Shown here piece after piece: positions 53,466-64,000 of a stretch of 64,000 nt of DNA. Numbering within the stretch: the first letter of the stretch is position 1; each line of letters opens with the position of its first letter. This DNA comes from Chamaea fasciata. Its lineage: Eukaryota > Chordata > Aves > Passeriformes > Sylviidae. A program made the translations under genes and the position numbers. The stretch is taken from the NCBI GenBank assembly GCA_029207755.1, contig JARCOQ010000082.1:310001-374000 (forward strand). Direction: 5' to 3'. The notes under the pieces are model-generated. The model was given only the letters and a program-made list of their open reading frames with translations. It had not been told where the DNA came from and searched no databases.

Positions 53466-54559
53466 ATGCATCCCACTCTGGATGGCCAGTGGTCTGGATG
53501 GGCCCCAGACCATGGATCCCCTATGAATGGACACTGGTCTAGATGGACGCCAGAGCCATGGATTCCAGCTGGACACTGGTGTGGATGGACACCAGAGCCA
53601 TGGATGCCACTGTGGATGGACACTGGTTTGGATGGACATAAGAGCCACGGATCCCAATCTGGATGGACGCTGCTGTGAATAGACCCCAGAGCCATGGATC
53701 CCACAGTGGATTGACAGTGGTCAGGATGGACACCAGAGCAATGGATGCCACTGTGGATGGACGCAGGTAGAGATGCACACCAGAGTAATGGTGTCCGCTC
53801 TGGATGGACACTGGTATGGATAGACAGCAGAACCCTGGCTTCCACTCTGGATGGACGCTTGCCTGAATAGACAAAAGAGCTATGGATCCCAGCTTGACAC
53901 TGGTCTGGATGGACACCAGAGCCATGAATCCCACTCTGAATGCACACTACTCGTGATGGACACAAGAGCCATGCATCCCTCTGTGGATGGAGCCTGGTTT
54001 GAATGGACAGCACAGCCACGCATCCAGATGGACACCAGAGCCGTGGATCCCAACTGGACAGTGGTCTCGATGGACACCAGTGCCATGGATCCCACTGTGG
54101 ATGGACACTGGTATGGATAGACATCAGAGCCTTGGATCCCAGCTTGACTGTGTTCTGGATGGAGAGCAGAGTCTTGGATTGGACTCTGGATGGATACTGC
54201 TCCAGATGGACAGCAGAGTCTTGGATTGGACTCTGGATGGATACTGCTCCAGATGGAACGCAGAGCCATGGATCCCACTGTTGGTGGATACTGGTCTGGA
54301 TGGACTCCAGAGCCATGGATCCGTCTCTGGATGGACACAGTTCTGGATGGACACAAGAGCCATAGATCCAAATTGGAACCTGTTCTGGATGGATGCAAGG
54401 GCCATGGATTCCACTCTGGATGGATACTGCTCCAGTTAGCAACCAGAGTCATAGATCCAAATCCAGATGGAGACTGGTCCAGATGGACACTGGTCCGGAT
54501 GGTGACCAGAGCCATTCCTCCCACCTTGTATTGATAGTGGTCTTGCCAGACCCCGAGGC
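53466..54559 (+). repeat. HOR unit 59, type L (1094 bp)
   Basis: Private gatccaaatcc in m23. m8 tggtatgg, m19 G. Confidence 0.95.
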
Positions 54560-55606
54560 ATGGATCCCACTCTGGATGGCCAGTGGTCTGGATGGGCCCC
54601 AGACCATGGATCCCCTATGAATGGACACTGGTCTAGATGGACGCCAGAGCCATGGATTCCAGCTGGACACTGGTGTGGATGGACACCAGAGCCATGGATG
54701 CCACTGTGGATGGACACTGGTTTGGATGGACATAAGAGCCACGGATCCCAATCTGGATGGACGCTGCTGTGAATAGACCCCAGAGCCATGGATCCCACAG
54801 TGGATTGACAGTGGTCAGGATGGACACCAGAGCAATGGATGCCACTGTGGATGGACGCAGGTAGAGATGCACACCAGAGTAATGGTGTCCGCTCTGGATG
54901 GACACTGGTCTGGATAGACAGCAGAACCCTGGCTTCCACTCTGGATGGACGCTTGCCTGAATAGACAAAAGAGCTATGGATCCCAGCTTGACACTGGTCT
55001 GGATGGACACCAGAGCCATGAATCCCACTCTGAATGCACACTACTCGTGATGGACACAAGAGCCATGCATCCCTCTGTGGATGGAGCCTGGTTTGAATGG
55101 ACAGCACAGCCACGCATCCAGATGGACACCAGAGCCGTGGATCCCAACTGGACAGTGGTCTCGATGGACACCAGTGCCATGGATCCCACTGTGGATGGAC
55201 ACTGGTATGGATAGACATCAGAGCCTTGGATCCCAGCTTGACTGTGTTCTGGATGGAGAGCAGAGTCTTGGATTGGACTCTGGATGGATACTGCTCCAGA
55301 TGGAACGCAGAGCCATGGATCCCACTCTTGGTGGATACTGGTCTGGATGGACTCCAGAGCCATGGATCCGTCTCTGGATGGACACAGTTCTGGATGGACA
55401 CAAGAGCCATAGATCCAAATTGGAACCTGTTCTGGATGGATGCAAGGGCCATGGATTCCACTCTGGATGGATACTGCTCCAGTTAGCAACCAGAGTCATA
55501 GATCCGAATCCAGATGGAGACTGGTCCAGATGGACACTGGTCCGGATGGTGACCAGAGCCATTCCTCCCACCTTGTATTGATAGTGGTCTTGCCAGACCC
55601 CGAGGC
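54560..55606 (+). repeat. HOR unit 60, type M (1047 bp)
   Basis: The only M unit right of 25.7 kb. m17 absent, m1 starts atggatcc, m8 tggtctgg, m19 C. Confidence 0.95.
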
Positions 55607-56403
55607 ATGCATCCCACTCTGAATGGCCAGTGGTCTGGATGGGCCCCAGACCATGGATCCCCTATGAATGGACACTGGTCTAGATGGACGCCAGAGCCAT
55701 GGATTCCAGCTGGACACTAGTGTGGATGGACACCAGAGCCATGGATGCCACTGTGGATGGACACTGGTTTGGATGGACATAAGAGCCACGGATCCCAATC
55801 TGGATGGACGCTGCTGTGAATAGACCCCAGAGCCATGGATCCCACAGTGGATTGACAGTGGTCAGGATGGACACCAGAGCAATGGATGCCACTGTGGATG
55901 GACGCAGGTAGAGATGCACACCAGAGTAATGGTGTCCGCTCTGGATGGACACTGGTATGGATAGACATCAGAGCCTTGGATCCCAGCTTGACTGTGTTCT
56001 GGATGGAGAGCAGAGTCTTGGATTGGACTCTGGATGGATACTGCTCCAGATGGAGAGCAGAGTCTTGGATTGGACTCTGGATGGATACTGCTCCAGATGG
56101 AACGCAGAGCCATGGATCCCACTCTTGGTGGATACTGGTCTGGATGGACTCCAGAGCCATGGATCCGTCTCTGGATGGACACAGTTCTGGATGGACACAA
56201 GAGCCATAGATCCAAATTGGAACCTGTTCTGGATGGATGCAAGGGCCATGGATTCCACTCTGGATGGATACTGCTCCAGTTAGCAACCAGAGTCATAGAT
56301 CCGAATCCAGATGGAGACTGGTCCAGATGGACACTGGTCCGGATGGTGACCAGAGCCATTCCTCCCACCTTGTATTGATAGTGGTCTTGCCAGACCCCGA
56401 GGC
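55607..56403 (+). repeat. HOR unit 61, type S, class B (797 bp)
   Basis: The only class B S unit right of 38.5 kb. Private ctctgaatgg in m1 and cactagtg in m3, both G to A. m17 gagagc, m19 C. Confidence 0.95.
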
Positions 56404-57497
56404 ATGCATCCCACTCTGGATGGCCAGTGGTCTGGATGGGCCCCAGACCATGGATCCCCTATGAATGGACACTGGTCTAGATGGACGCCAGAGCCATGGA
56501 TTCCAGCTGGACACTGGTGTGGATGGACACCAGAGCCATGGATGCCACTGTGGATGGACACTGGTTTGGATGGACATAAGAGCCACGGATCCCAATCTGG
56601 ATGGACGCTGCTGTGAATAGACCCCAGAGCCATGGATCCCACAGTGGATTGACAGTGGTCAGGATGGACACCAGAGCAATGGATGCCACTGTGGATGGAC
56701 GCAGGTAGAGATGCACACCAGAGTAATGGTGTCCGCTCTGGATGGACACTGGTCTGGATAGACAGCAGAACCCTGGCTTCCACTCTGGATGGACGCTTGC
56801 CTGAATAGACAAAAGAGCTATGGATCCCAGCTTGACACTGGTCTGGATGGACACCAGAGCCATGAATCCCACTCTGAATGCACACTACTCGTGATGGACA
56901 CAAGAGCCATGCATCCCTCTGTGGATGGAGCCTGGTTTGAATGGACAGCACAGCCACGCATCCAGATGGACACCAGAGCCGTGGATCCCAACTGGACAGT
57001 GGTCTCGATGGACACCAGTGCCATGGATCCCACTGTGGATGGACACTGGTATGGATAGACATCAGAGCCTTGGATCCCAGCTTGACTGTGTTCTGGATGG
57101 AGAGCAGAGTCTTGGATTGGACTCTGGATGGATACTGCTCCAGATGGAGAGCAGAGTCTTGGATTGGACTCTGGATGGATACTGCTCCAGATGGAACGCA
57201 GAGCCATGGATCCCACTCTTGGTGGATACTGGTCTGGATGGACTCCAGAGCCATGGATCCGTCTCTGGATGGACACAGTTCTGGATGGACACAAGAGCCA
57301 TAGATCCAAATTGGAACCTGTTCTGGATGGATGCAAGGGCCATGGATTCCACTCTGGATGGATACTGCTCCAGTTAGCAACCAGAGTCATAGATCCGAAT
57401 CCAGATGGAGACTGGTCCAGATGGACACTGGTCCGGATGGTGACCAGAGCCATTCCTCCCACCTTGTATTGATAGTGGTCTTGCCAGACCGCGAGGC
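56404..57497 (+). repeat. HOR unit 62, type L (1094 bp)
   Basis: m17 gagagc, m24 gaccgcgagg, m8 tggtctgg, m19 C. Confidence 0.95.
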
Positions 57498-58591
57498 ATG
57501 CATCCCACTCTGGATGGCCAGTGGTCTGGATGGGCCCCAGACCATGGATCCCCTATGAATGGACACTGGTCTAGATGGACGCCAGAGCCATGGATTCCAG
57601 CTGGACACTGGTGTGGATGGACACCAGAGCCATGGATGCCACTGTGGATGGACACTGGTTTGGATGGACATAAGAGCCACGGATCCCAATCTGGATGGAC
57701 GCTGCTGTGAATAGACCCCAGAGCCATGGATCCCACAGTGGATTGACAGTGGTCAGGATGGACACCAGAGCAATGGATGCCACTGTGGATGGACGCAGGT
57801 AGAGATGCACACCAGAGTAATGGTGTCCGCTCTGGATGGACACTGGTCTGGATAGACAGCAGAAGCCTGGCTTCCACTCTGGATGGACGCTTGCCTGAAT
57901 AGACAAAAGAGCTATGGATCCCAGCTTGACACTGGTTTGGATGGACACCAGAGCCATGAATCCCACTCTGAATGCACACTACTCGTGATGGACACAAGAG
58001 CCATGCATCCCTCTGTGGATGGAGCCTGGTTTGAATGGACAGCACAGCCACGCATCCAGATGGACACCAGAGCCGTGGATCCCAACTGGACAGTGGTCTC
58101 GATGGACACCAGTGCCATGGATCCCACTGTGGATGGACACTGGTATGGATAGACATCAGAGCCTTGGATCCCAGCTTGACTGTGTTCTGGATGGAGAGCA
58201 GAGTCTTGGATTGGACTCTGGATGGATACTGCTCCAGATGGAGAGCAGAGTCTTGGATTGGACTCTGGATGGATACTGCTCCAGATGGAACGCAGAGCCA
58301 TGGATCCCACTCTTGGTGGATACTGGTCTGGATGGACTCCAGAGCCATGGATCCGTCTCTGGATGGACACAGTTCTGGATGGACACAAGAGCCATAGATC
58401 CAAATTGGAACCTGTTCTGGATGGATGCAAGGGCCATGGATTCCACTCTGGATGGATACTGCTCCAGTTAGCAACCAGAGTCATAGATCCGAATCCAGAT
58501 GGAGACTGGTCCAGATGGACACTGGTCCGGATGGTGACCAGAGCCATTCCTCCCACCTTGTATTGATAGTGGTCTTGCCAGACCGCGAGGC
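57498..58591 (+). repeat. HOR unit 63, type L (1094 bp)
   Basis: m8 end agaagcctgg, m17 gagagc, m24 gaccgcgagg, private tggtttgg in m10, m19 C. Confidence 0.95.
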
Positions 58592-59685
58592 ATGCATCCC
58601 ACTCTGGATGGCCAGTGGTCTGGATGGGCCCCAGACCATGGATCCCCTATGAATGGACACTGGTCTAGATGGACGCCAGAGCCATGGATTCCAGCTGGAC
58701 ACTGGTGTGGATGGACACCAGAGCCATGGATGCCACTGTGGATGGACACTGGTTTGGATGGACATAAGAGCCACGGATCCCAATCTGGATGGACGCTGCT
58801 GTGAATAGACCCCAGAGCCATGGATCCCACAGTGGATTGACAGTGGTCAGGATGGACACCAGAGCAATGGATGCCACTGTGGATGGACGCAGGTAGAGAT
58901 GCACACCAGAGTAATGGTGTCCGCTCTGGATGGACACTGGTCTGGATAGACAGCAGAAGCCTGGCTTCCACTCTGGATGGACGCTTGCCTGAATAGACAA
59001 AAGAGCTATGGATCCCAGCTTGACACTGGTCTGGATGGACACCAGAGCCATGAATCCCACTCTGAATGCACACTACTCGTGATGGACACAAGAGCCATGC
59101 ATCCCTCTGTGGATGGAGCCTGGTTTGAATGGACAGCACAGCCACGCATCCAGATGGACACCAGAGCCGTGGATCCCAACTGGACAGTGGTCTCGATGGA
59201 CACCAGTGCCATGGATCCCACTGTGGATGGACACTGGTATGGATAGACATCAGAGCCTTGGATCCCAGCTTGACTGTGTTCTGGATGGAGAGCAGAGTCT
59301 TGGATTGGACTCTGGATGGATACTGCTCCAGATGGACAGCAGAGTCTTGGATTGGACTCTGGATGGATACTGCTCCAGATGGAACGCAGAGCCATGGATC
59401 CCACTCTTGGTGGATACTGGTCTGGATGGACTCCAGAGCCATGGATCCGTCTCTGGATGGACACAGTTCTGGATGGACACAAGAGCCATAGATCCAAATT
59501 GGAACCTGTTCTGGATGGATGCAAGGGCCATGGATTCCACTCTGGATGGATACTGCTCCAGTTAGCAACCAGAGTCATAGATCCGAATCCAGATGGAGAC
59601 TGGTCCAGATGGACACTGGTCCGGATGGTGACCAGAGCCATTCCTCCCACCTTGTATTGATAGTGGTCTTGCCAGACCCCGAGGC
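58592..59685 (+). repeat. HOR unit 64, type L (1094 bp)
   Basis: m8 end agaagcctgg, but m17 is the ordinary gacagc. m8 tggtctgg, m19 C. Confidence 0.95.
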
Positions 59686-60779
59686 ATGCATCCCACTCTG
59701 GATGGCCAGTGGTCTGGATGGGCCCCAGACCATGGATCCCCTATGAATGGACACTGGTCTAGATGGACGCCAGAGCCATGGATTCCAGCTGGACACTGGT
59801 GTGGATGGACACCAGAGCCATGGATGCCACTGTGGATGGACACTGGTTTGGATGGACATAAGAGCCACGGATCCCAATCTGGATGGACGCTGCTGTGAAT
59901 AGACCCCAGAGCCATGGATCCCACAGTGGATTGACAGTGGTCAGGATGGACACCAGAGCAATGGATGCCACTGTGGATGGACGCAGGTAGAGATGCACAC
60001 CAGAGTAATGGTGTCCGCTCTGGATGGACACTGGTATGGATAGACAGCAGAACCCTGGCTTCCACTCTGGATGGACGCTTGCCTGAATAGACAAAAGAGC
60101 TATGGATCCCAGCTTGACACTGGTCTGGATGGACACCAGAGCCATGAATCCCACTCTGAATGCACACTACTCGTGATGGACACAAGAGCCATGCATCCCT
60201 CTGTGGATGGAGCCTGGTTTGAATGGACAGCACAGCCACGCATCCAGATGGACACCAGAGCCGTGGATCCCAACTGGACAGTGGTCTCGATGGACACCAG
60301 TGCCATGGATCCCACTGTGGATGGACACTGGTATGGATAGACATCAGAGCCTTGGATCCCAGCTTGACTGTGTTCTGGATGGAGAGCAGAGTCTTGGATT
60401 GGACTCTGGATGGATACTGCTCCAGATGGACAGCAGAGTCTTGGATTGGACTCTGGATGGATACTGCTCCAGATGGAACGCAGAGCCATGGATCCCACTC
60501 TTGGTGGATACTGGTCTGGATGGACTCCAGAGCCATGGATCCGTCTCTGGATGGACACAGTTCTGGATGGACACAAGAACCATAGATCCAAATTGGAACC
60601 TGTTCTGGATGGATGCAAGGGCCATGGATTCCACTCTGGATGGATACTGCTCCAGTTAGCAACCAGAGTCATAGATCCGAATCCAGATGGAGACTGGTCC
60701 AGATGGACACTGGTCCGGATGGTGACCAGAGCCATTCCTCCCACCTTGTATTGATAGTGGTCTTGCCAGACCCCGAGGC
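59686..60779 (+). repeat. HOR unit 65, type L (1094 bp)
   Basis: Private cacaagaacc in m20. m8 tggtatgg, m19 C. Confidence 0.95.
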
Positions 60780-61576
60780 ATGCATCCCACTCTGGATGGC
60801 CAGTGGTCTGGATGGGCCCCAGACCATGGATCCCCTATGAATGGACACTGGTCTAGATGGACGCCAGAGCCATGGATTCCAGCTGGACACTGGTGTGGAT
60901 GGACACCAGAGCCATGGATGCCACTGTGGATGGACACTGGTTTGGATGGATATAAGAGCCACGGATCCCAATCTGGATGGACGCTGCTGTGAATAGACAC
61001 CAGAGCCATGGATCCCACAGTGGATTGACAGTGGTCAGGATGGACACCAGGGCAATGGATGCCACTGTGGATGGACGCAGGTAGAGATGCACACCAGAGT
61101 AATGGTGTCCGCTCTGGATGGACACTGGTATGGATAGACATCAGAGCCTTGGATCCCAGCTTGACTGTGTTCTGGATGGAGAGCAGAGTCTTGGATTGGA
61201 CTCTGGATGGATACTGCTCCAGATGGACAGCAGAGTCTTGGATTGGACTCTGGATGGATACTGCTCCAGATGGAACGCAGAGCCATGGATCCCACTGTTG
61301 GTGGATACTGGTCTGGATGGACTCCAGAGCCATGGATCCGTCTCTGGATGGACACAGTTCTGGATGGACACAAGAGCCATAGATCCAAATTGGAACCTGT
61401 TCTGGATGGATGCAAGGGCCATGGATTCCACTCTGGATGGATACTGCTCCAGTTAGCAACCAGAGTCATAGATCCGAATCCAGATGGAGACTGGTCCAGA
61501 TGGACACTGGTCCGGATGGTGACCAGAGCCATTCCTCCCACCTTGTATTGATAGTGGTCTTGCCAGACCCCGAGGC
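60780..61576 (+). repeat. HOR unit 66, type S, class A (797 bp)
   Basis: m4 gatggatataag, shared only with unit 1 about 60 kb away. m19 G. Confidence 0.95.
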
Positions 61577-62670
61577 ATGGATCCCACTCTGGATGGCCAG
61601 TGGTCTGGATGGGCCCCAGACCATGGATCCCCTATGAATGGACACTGGTCTAGATGGACGCCAGAGCCATGGATTCCAGCTGGACACTGGTGTGGATGGA
61701 CACCAGAGCCATGGATGCCACTGTGGATGGACACTGGTTTGGATGGACATAAGAGCCACGGATCCCAATCTGGATGGACGCTGCTGTGAATAGACCCCAG
61801 AGCCATGGATCCCACAGTGGATTGACAGTGGTCAGGATGGACACCAGAGCAATGGATGCCACTGTGGATGGACGCAGGTAGAGATGCACACCAGAGTAAT
61901 GGTGTCCGCTCTGGATGGACACTGGTCTGGATAGACAGCAGAACCCTGGCTTCCACTCTGGATGGACGCTTGCCTGAATAGACAAAAGAGCTATGGATCC
62001 CAGCTTGACACTGGTCTGGATGGACACCAGAGCCATGAATCCCACTCTGAATGCACACTACTCGTGATGGACACAAGAGCCATGCATCCCTCTGTGGATG
62101 GAGCCTGGTTTGAATGGACAGCACAGCCACGCATCCAGATGGACACCAGAGCCGTGGATCCCAACTGGACAGTGGTCTCGATGGACACCAGTGCCATGGA
62201 TCCCACTGTGGATGGACACTGGTATGGATAGACATCAGAGCCTTGGATCCCAGCTTGACTGTGTTCTGGATGGAGAGCAGAGTCTTGGATTGGACTCTGG
62301 ATGGATACTGCTCCAGATGGAGAGCAGAGTCTTGGATTGGACTCTGGATGGATACTGCTCCAGATGGAACGCAGAGCCATGGATCCCACTCTTGGTGGAT
62401 ACTGGTCTGGATGGACTCCAGAGCCATGGATCCGTCTCTGGATGGACACAGTTCTGGATGGACACAAGAGCCATAGATCCAAATTGGAACCTGTTCTGGA
62501 TGGATGCAAGGGCCATGGATTCCACTCTGGATGGATACTGCTCCAGTTAGCAACCAGAGTCATAGATCCGAATCCAGATGGAGACTGGTCCAGATGGACA
62601 CTGGTCCGGATGGTGACCAGAGCCATTCCTCCCACCTTGTATCGATAGTGGTCTTGCCAGACCCCGAGGC
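61577..62670 (+). repeat. HOR unit 67, type L (1094 bp)
   Basis: m1 starts atggatcc, m17 gagagc, private tatcgatag in m24, m8 tggtctgg, m19 C. Confidence 0.95.
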
Positions 62671-63764
62671 ATGCATCCCACTCTGGATGGCCAGTGGTCT
62701 GGATGGGCCCCAGACCATGGATCCCCTATGAATGGACACTGGTCTAGATGGACGCCAGAGCCATGGATTCCAGCTGGACACTGGTGTGGATGGACACCAG
62801 AGCCATGGATGCCACTGTGGATGGACACTGGTTTGGATGGACATAAGAGCCACGGATCCCAATCTGGATGGACGCTGCTGTGAATAGACCCCAGAGCCAT
62901 GGATCCCACAGTGGATTGACAGTGGTCAGGATGGACACCAGAGCAATGGATGCCACTGTGGATGGACGCAGGTAGAGATGCACACCAGAGTAATGGTGTC
63001 CGCTCTGGATGGACACTGGTCTGGATAGACAGCAGAACCCTGGCTTCCACTCTGGATGGACGCTTGCCTGAATAGACAAAAGAGCTATGGATCCCAGCTT
63101 GACACTGGTCTGGATGGACACCAGAGCCATGAATCCCACTCTGAATGCACACTACTCGTGATGGACACAAGAGCCATGCATCCCTCTGTGGATGGAGCCT
63201 GGTTTGAATGGACAGCACAGCCACGCATCCAGATGGACACCAGAGCCGTGGATCCCAACTGGACAGTGGTCTCGATGGACACCAGTGCCATGGATCCCAC
63301 TGTGGATGGACACTGGTATGGATAGACATCAGAGCCTTGGATCCCAGCTTGACTGTGTTCTGGATGGAGAGCAGAGTCTTGGATTGGACTCTGGATGGAT
63401 ACTGCTCCAGATGGAGAGCAGAGTCTTGGATTGGACTCTGGATGGATACTGCTCCAGATGGAACGCAGAGCCATGGATCCCACTGTTGGTGGATACTGGT
63501 CTGGATGGACTCCAGAGCCATGGATCCGTCTCTGGATGGACACAGTTCTGGATGGACACAAGAGCCATAGATCCAAATTGGAACCTGTTCTGGATGGATG
63601 CAAGGGCCATGGATTCCACTCTGGATGGATACTGCTCCAGTTAGCAACCAGAGTCATAGATCCGAATCCAGATGGAGACTGGTCCAGATGGACACTGGTC
63701 CGGATGGTGACCAGAGCCATTCCTCCCACCTTGTATTGATAGTGGTCTTGCCAGACCCCGAGGC
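62671..63764 (+). repeat. HOR unit 68, type L (1094 bp)
   Basis: m17 gagagc, m8 tggtctgg, m19 G. Confidence 0.95.
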
Positions 63765-64000
63765 ATGCATCCCACTCTGGATGGCCAGTGGTCTGGATGG
63801 GCCCCAGACCATGGATCCCCTATGAATGGACACTGGTCTAGATGGACGCCAGAGCCATGGATTCCAGCTGGACACTGGTGTGGATGGACACCAGAGCCAT
63901 GGATGCCACTGTGGATGGACACTGGTTTGGATGGACATAAGAGCCACGGATCCCAATCTGGATGGACGCTGCTGTGAATAGACCCCAGAGCCATGGATCC
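63765..64000 (+). repeat. HOR unit 69, right partial (m1-m5 and start of m6)
   Basis: m1 63765-63810, m2 63811-63856, m3 63857-63898, m4 63899-63945, m5 63946-63992 and 8 bases of m6. The m5 end is gacccc, as in L and class B units. The array continues past the edge. Confidence 0.95.

Larger units (their letters stand above)
1..64000 (+). repeat. Satellite array of 47-bp monomers in 797/1047/1094-bp higher-order repeats
   Basis: Every base belongs to a head-to-tail array of a 47-bp monomer (parts ATGGATCCCACTG, TGGATGGACACTGGTC, TGGATGGACACCAGAGCC). About 1,373 monomers lie in 68 complete HOR units between 394 and 63764, with partial units at both ends. All monomers have one orientation. No inverted copy, transposon, unique spacer or telomere repeat interrupts the array, so no stretch is left unexplained. 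HOR copies differ from each other at only a few positions per kilobase, whereas monomers inside a unit differ from the consensus by about 3 to 15 of 47 bases, plus indels. This is typical of centromere-associated or subtelomeric satellites shaped by unequal crossing-over and gene conversion. Which chromosomal site it occupies cannot be read from the window. Confidence 0.97.

Noticed and set aside
1..64000. CRISPR array
   Set aside because: Repeats are directly adjacent without unique spacers, the whole unit repeats, and no cas gene is present.
1..64000. Gene for a tandem-repeat protein (mucin-like or similar)
   Set aside because: The 47-bp period and the 797- and 1094-bp units are not multiples of 3, so a reading frame cannot persist across repeats. 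No introns, promoter or flanking unique sequence is visible.
1..64000. Known satellites: primate alpha satellite (171 bp), telomere repeats, simple GGAAT-type satellites, bird 41-bp repeats
   Set aside because: The monomer length and sequence do not fit those I know. No TTAGGG tract was seen, and no CENP-B box was noticed. A database search would be decisive.
1..64000. Bacterial or phage origin
   Set aside because: There is no gene-dense organisation, and a 64-kb satellite with higher-order structure and CpG shortage is a eukaryotic feature.
1..64000. Nucleosome phasing by four monomers (4 x 47 = 188 bp)
   Set aside because: The number is suggestive, but the 42-, 25- and 63-bp monomers break the register within each unit. 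There is no direct evidence in the sequence.

Overview
The whole 64,000-base window is one uninterrupted tandem satellite array. I found no gene, RNA gene, transposon or other unique sequence in it, and the array runs off both edges. The basic repeat is a 47-bp monomer, always in the same orientation, with three parts: ATGGATCCCACTG, TGGATGGACACTGGTC and TGGATGGACACCAGAGCC. Diverged monomers (called m1 to m24 here) form a higher-order repeat (HOR). HOR copies look almost identical to one another, while neighbouring monomers inside one copy differ at many positions. This is the pattern unequal exchange gives in centromeric, pericentromeric or subtelomeric satellites.

Three HOR lengths occur, and they tile positions 394 to 63764 without a gap: 36 short units (S, 797 bp, 17 monomers), 25 long units (L, 1094 bp, 24 monomers) and 7 medium units (M, 1047 bp, 23 monomers). 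The arithmetic closes exactly (36x797 + 25x1094 + 7x1047 = 63,371). S is L without 297 bp (m9 to m15), joined through 26 bp shared by m8 and m15. M is L without one of two adjacent near-identical monomers (m17/m18). The monomer itself looks built from about three 16-bp subrepeats, and the 63-bp m23 carries one extra 16-bp step.

Layout. 1-393 is a partial unit. 394-4472 is S L L L. 4473-17974 holds two copies of a multi-unit block (M S M S S S then L or M), the second with one extra S. 16131-29976 holds a second duplication with a 7,720-bp offset. 28883-38540 holds a module of L S S S (3,485 bp), two full copies and one short copy. From 38541 to the right edge long units predominate (17 L, 1 M, 7 S), with a 3,782-bp module L S S L at 43714-51277. 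63765-64000 is a partial unit. Single-base markers shared by corresponding units support these duplications.

Organism. The sequence does not name a species. A large multi-level HOR array and strong CpG shortage (15 CpG in the 1,094-bp unit at 2285, about a fifth of expectation or less) suggest a CpG-methylating eukaryote, most likely a vertebrate. I do not recognise the monomer as a named satellite family. Open reading frames up to 366 codons exist on both strands, but they are by-products of a stop-poor repeat and are not annotated as genes.
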